DNA of 10,120 nucleotides, from positions 1 through 10,120 of the forward strand of contig CAZFOR010000042.1 of NCBI GenBank assembly GCA_964520895.1, given 5' to 3'. The notes under the pieces are model-generated. The model saw nothing but the letters and a program-made list of their open reading frames with translations. It did no database searches and was not told the DNA's origin. This stretch comes from SIG350 sp964520895. Lineage in GTDB: Bacteria; Bacillota; Clostridia; TANB77; SIG350. This document shows, piece after piece, positions 7,556 to 10,120 of this stretch. Both the position numbers and the translations under genes were made by a program. Positions within the stretch are counted from its first letter, which is position 1, and each line of letters begins with the position of its first letter.

Positions 7556-7584
7556 CAAGTAGAAAAAATAATTAGGAGGGGTTT

Positions 7585-9432
7585 ATGAAAATTAAGTATT
7601 TGCAATTACAATATGGTGATAATAAAAAGAAAAGAGAAAAAAAGAAGCATCCTGTTTTAAGAATATTATTAATATTATTTGTTATAGGTATAATCCTGTT
7701 TGGAGCTGCTTTTGGAATAATAGGAAAAAAATATGGATATAAACGAACATTAGATAAAGGATTAGTAGTATTAACAGATATTTTAAATCCTGTTTTATAC
7801 AAAACAACAATATTTTTTAATGAAAGAAAAGGTATAACAGATATTTACTATGGTTTGAATAAAGATTCTATTAGTACTTTAAATTACATAGATAATAATT
7901 TAACTGATACGACTATAGATCTTAATAATTTGCCACAAGATACTGATACAAAATTATTAATGAAATCTAGTAATATTGATAGATTAGTTAATTATCCTTC
8001 AGGTTATTATATTGACTTACCAAAAGATTTAGAATATGATTTTTCTTTATCAAAAGATTTTATATCAGCAAATAGCAATAACCTATATTTAAATATATCT
8101 ATTGATGAGTCACCATATTTCGATATGTTTGAATATATTAATCATTATCAAAATAGATTCTATTTAGATGAAACTTATCAAAAAGAAAACAATATTGTTA
8201 TAAATGAAAATAGATATGATGAATTTAATGGTAGAAAAGCTTTAATATTATCACTAACTAGAAATACTGATAATACAGAAACTTTAAATACATATACTTA
8301 TGCATACATGAAACTATATAGTAGAACATATTTAAGAATTATGTTTAAAACAAATGAATTTAATGATAACTATATTAATACATATACTCAAATATTAAAT
8401 TCATTTACTCAAATAAAAAAACAAGGTGTTGCAAAATATAATATTGATTTCTTCCCTACTGCAAATAGTAATTGGAATGAAAAAACAAGTAATTTATATA
8501 ATCATTATTCAAATACTAATGACATTGATTTTGGAATTTTTGCTAAAGATGTCACTACTACTGGTATAAATGAAACAATACCAAATATTGAACAAAAAAT
8601 AGAAAACAATTTTGATATAGTATTAATGTATAATCATCTAGGAGAAGAATTAAATATTGAAGGTATTAATACTATGGTTGCAAAAAACAAAACTATTGAA
8701 TTTACATTACAGACTTGTCATGCTAATAACGAAAGGCTATTTGGCTATACACCTATGTTTGATATCATTGATGGCAAAAAAGATGACCAAATTATTAATT
8801 TAGCAAATCAATTAAAACAGTTAGATACACCAATATTATTTAGATTAAATAATGAAATGAATTCTGACTGGACTAGTTATTCTGGTATTATAACATTATC
8901 TGATCCTGAGTTATATATTGCTGTATGGCAAAGAATATATAATATATTTGAGCAGCAAGGTGTTAATAATTGTATTTGGATATATAACCCAAATGATAAT
9001 AATTTCCCACCTTGTCCATGGAATAATTATTTAGCATATTATCCTGGTAATGATTATGTTGATATGATAGGTGTTACTGGGTATAACACAGGTACTTACT
9101 ATTTTGCATCAAGAGGAGAAATTTGGAGAGAATTTGAAACTATTTATGATGAAATAAATGAAAAATATCAACCAATATTTAATAAATTTCCTTGGATTAT
9201 AACAGAGTTTGCAACTAGCTCAGTAGGTGGAGATAAACCTGGTTGGATAACAAATATGTTTAATGCAATTGATAAATATCCAAATATAAAAGCTATGGTA
9301 TGGTTTAGTTTTGCAGATTATGACCCTGATGTACCAGGAAATACACAAGTATCTAGACCTTATTGGTTAGATGAAACACCTGAAAGTTTAGAAGCATTTA
9401 AAAATGGATTAAATAAATTTAGAAATAAATAA
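7585..9432 (+). CDS. membrane-anchored GH26-like glycoside hydrolase
   Basis: The 615-residue product starts with a basic stretch (KKKREKKK, 14-21) and one hydrophobic helix (about 25-46) with no clear cleavage site, so it is likely an anchored extracytoplasmic protein. Residues about 50-285 are an Asn/Tyr-rich region I do not recognise. Residues about 310-610 look like a GH26 TIM barrel. RLNNEMNSDW (420-429) carries the putative acid/base Glu424, WIITEFATS (537-545) the putative nucleophile Glu541, and MVWFSF (571-576) the aromatic strand seen after it in clan GH-A. GH26 enzymes are mostly beta-1,4-mannanases, with some xylanase and lichenase activities; the substrate cannot be told here. 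AGGAGG (7574-7579) precedes the ATG by 5 bases. The gene is monocistronic, with its own promoter and terminator, and diverges from the Cys-rich gene. Confidence 0.82.
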   Translation: MKIKYLQLQYGDNKKKREKKKHPVLRILLILFVIGIILFGAAFGIIGKKYGYKRTLDKGLVVLTDILNPVLYKTTIFFNERKGITDIYYGLNKDSISTLNYIDNNLTDTTIDLNNLPQDTDTKLLMKSSNIDRLVNYPSGYYIDLPKDLEYDFSLSKDFISANSNNLYLNISIDESPYFDMFEYINHYQNRFYLDETYQKENNIVINENRYDEFNGRKALILSLTRNTDNTETLNTYTYAYMKLYSRTYLRIMFKTNEFNDNYINTYTQILNSFTQIKKQGVAKYNIDFFPTANSNWNEKTSNLYNHYSNTNDIDFGIFAKDVTTTGINETIPNIEQKIENNFDIVLMYNHLGEELNIEGINTMVAKNKTIEFTLQTCHANNERLFGYTPMFDIIDGKKDDQIINLANQLKQLDTPILFRLNNEMNSDWTSYSGIITLSDPELYIAVWQRIYNIFEQQGVNNCIWIYNPNDNNFPPCPWNNYLAYYPGNDYVDMIGVTGYNTGTYYFASRGEIWREFETIYDEINEKYQPIFNKFPWIITEFATSSVGGDKPGWITNMFNAIDKYPNIKAMVWFSFADYDPDVPGNTQVSRPYWLDETPESLEAFKNGLNKFRNK

Positions 9433-9448
9433 CACATTAAACATAGTA

Positions 9449-9494
9449 AACCCCAATTGTTAAACAAAAAGTTTAACAATTGGGGTTATTTTTA
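9449..9494 (+). terminator. strong intrinsic terminator of the GH26-like gene
   Basis: A perfect 17-bp stem (9449-9465 with 9471-9487, including CCCC/GGGG) with an AAAAA loop is followed by ATTTTTA on the plus strand. It starts 16 bases after the TAA. The minus strand lacks a T tract after the stem, so it acts on plus-strand transcripts. Confidence 0.85.
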
Positions 9495-9544
9495 TGTCAA
9501 AATATTCAAATAAACTTAAATCAGAAGTAATAAAGATAATGTAA
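9494..9544 (+). pseudogene. possible transposase N-terminus remnant (16 codons)
   Basis: A tiny frame begins at ATG 9494 and reads MSKYSNKLKSEVIKIM before TAA. The pattern M-S-K-Y-S-x-x-L-K is typical of the first residues of IS3-type transposase OrfA helix-turn-helix domains. The right arm of the preceding hairpin supplies TTGGGG 8 bases upstream, as a ribosome binding site would. Nothing after the stop continues the domain, and I see no terminal inverted repeats. It is a possible fossil of an insertion sequence end next to a variable region; chance is not excluded for so short a match. Confidence 0.3.
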
Positions 9545-9690
9545 AAAACTATACTTCTTAAATACTTTAGCGTCCTATATTTTCTATTCCAATTTTTCCT
9601 TTTTTCCAATTTTTACCTTCTTGAAATATCATCTCATAAACGTGGTAAAAACCGCTCAAAATTAACTCTTACTCCGTTTTCGAGCCTATG
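9545..9690. other. gap with no convincing gene
   Basis: AT-rich sequence between the transposase-like fragment and the stop of the right-edge gene. On the minus strand a 21-codon frame (9632-9567, containing GKNWKKGKIGIENIGR) looks protein-like in composition but has no ribosome binding site and matches nothing I recognise. It may be the remains of a lost gene. No RNA gene, template repeat or terminator for the right-edge gene is clear here. Confidence 0.5.
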
Positions 9691-9717
9691 TCAGTTTTCA
9701 GCTATTGTATATGGCTC
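9682..9717. promoter_or_regulatory. imperfect hairpin over the stop of the right-edge gene
   Basis: GAGCC (9682-9686) pairs with GGCTC (9713-9717), extended by TAT/ATA with one bulged base, around a 19-base loop. It spans the TGA at 9693-9691 and lies about 50 bases past the adenine-poor segment. In studied diversity-generating retroelements a hairpin downstream of the variable region assists homing; whether this one does so is conjecture. It lacks a U-tract, so it is a poor terminator. Confidence 0.3.
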
Positions 9718-10120
9718 TGTGCTCGTTCCTGATCCATTTACTCGGACATTCGATTTTAAAACAACTACAGGACGCACACCCATAGGGCAGCCACTCTCGC
9801 CGCCACTGGAGCTGCACAAATATTCAGCGCCCACGCCGCCACCGCGCACACCCTCGCACACCGAAGCCCGCAATGTAAGAATTGACAGAGACGCAGCGAG
9901 ACGCAACCCAGTAATATAAATTACTGCTATTTGCTTTATTTCTAAATAACATCTTGTATTCTTCTGTTGTATTTGCTATTTTATCTGTTCCTGCATAAAA
10001 GTAAAAATCACTTGTATGTGTTTCATCTTGACCTGTTATCTCATTATGAATTGGTGTTGGATTTGTATACCCATATCCTCCTTCACTACTACTTCCTCCT
10101 CCATATGCTGCCATATCACT
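9691..10120 (-). pseudogene. 3' end of a frameshifted, probably surface-exposed variable protein
   Basis: The gene enters from the right edge already open (the ATG at 10114 has no ribosome binding site and is probably internal). It reads in one frame through a Gly/Ser-rich stretch, TSDFYFYAGTDKIA, a TTEEYKMLF segment and YYWVASRC to AGFGVRG. It then breaks: the coding strand has GAGGGTG (C run at 9851-9853), and deleting one G restores one frame that continues RGGGVGAEYLCSSSGG, GVRPVVVLKSNVRVNG, and SGTSTEPYTI to TGA (9693-9691). The layout YWxASRC, FGVRxV, then GVRPVV resembles a C-terminal domain seen repeatedly in gut Bacillota secreted proteins; I cannot assign a Pfam name. The stop at 9824 in the first frame makes a product truncated just inside the domain, unless the extra base is a sequencing error. 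Start and signal peptide lie outside the window. Confidence 0.65.
9766..9910 (-). other. adenine-depleted, GC-rich segment, candidate DGR variable region
   Basis: By hand count, 75 of 120 bases in 9781-9900 are G or C (62%), against 34 of 120 (28%) in the adjoining coding stretch 9901-10020. On the coding strand adenine falls from 51/120 to 13/120, while T stays near 27%. Conserved residues are written with adenine-free codons (GCG, TCT, CGC, TGC, GTC, GGC), although the rest of the gene uses AGA, GCA and GGA. Adenine loss at the 3' end of a gene, with conserved positions in A-free codons, is what DGR adenine-directed mutagenesis leaves. No reverse transcriptase or template repeat is in this window. 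Horizontal transfer of a GC-rich cassette is the alternative, but it would not by itself explain the loss of A rather than T. Confidence 0.5.

Noticed and set aside
9567..9632. 21-codon minus-strand frame containing NWKKGKIGIENIG
   Set aside because: Protein-like composition, but no ribosome binding site, no family match, and an upstream extension that needs a frameshift; kept only as a note on the gap.
9719..9919. 66-codon plus-strand frame through the GC-rich patch
   Set aside because: It is the antisense of the adenine-poor segment: the long open frame and Pro-rich content follow from the GC-rich composition. No binding site or recognisable motif.
10070..10114. ATG start at 10114, or at about 10072 behind AGGAGG, for the right-edge gene
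   Set aside because: The ATG behind the AGGAGG-like stretch is out of frame and soon hits a stop; the 10114 ATG has no visible site and the frame is open to the edge, so the gene most likely begins outside the window.
1..10120. CRISPR array, tRNA or rRNA genes
   Set aside because: I saw no regularly spaced direct repeats of CRISPR length, no cloverleaf with GTTC-type T arm, and no rRNA-like conserved blocks on either strand.

Overview
The window comes from a very AT-rich Bacillota genome, most likely a Clostridia-like anaerobe of the kind common in gut metagenomes. The clues are codon use dominated by AGA and A/T-ending codons, strong AGGAGG-type ribosome binding sites, clean sigma-A promoters, and an FtsK/SpoIIIE translocase next to rsmD. 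I cannot name a species. TGA is used as a stop (rsmD, last gene), so the standard bacterial code fits.

Left half (1-6541, all minus strand): a housekeeping run read right to left. A TTGACA/TAAAAT promoter precedes rsmD (16S rRNA guanine methyltransferase). Then come a small coiled-coil protein, a hairpin, ftsK/spoIIIE, a beta-CASP metallo-beta-lactamase RNase-like protein, a membrane-anchored J-domain protein, and the first 12 codons of another gene that leaves the window. The tight spacing suggests one or two transcription units for RNA maturation, chromosome segregation and envelope proteostasis.

Middle (6542-7584): an accessory island on the minus strand. A 145-residue protein with a Cys-rich knuckle and a DUF1737-like C-terminus is driven by a TTGACA-17-TATACT promoter. 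It is followed by a decayed second copy: an intact 56-codon N-terminal part plus a C-terminal domain broken over three reading frames. A terminator-like hairpin closes the unit.

Right (7585-9498): a divergently transcribed, membrane-anchored GH26-like glycoside hydrolase with its own promoter and a strong 17-bp terminator, probably acting on polysaccharide outside the cell. A 16-codon piece resembling a transposase N-terminus follows.

Far right (9545-10120): about 145 bases with little recognisable content, then the 3' end of a minus-strand gene whose C-terminal domain is frameshifted. This domain lies in an abrupt GC-rich patch that is strongly depleted of adenine on the coding strand. The pattern is what one expects of the variable region of a diversity-generating retroelement (DGR) target. 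No reverse transcriptase or template repeat lies in the window, so this is an inference, but it is the most interesting signal here.
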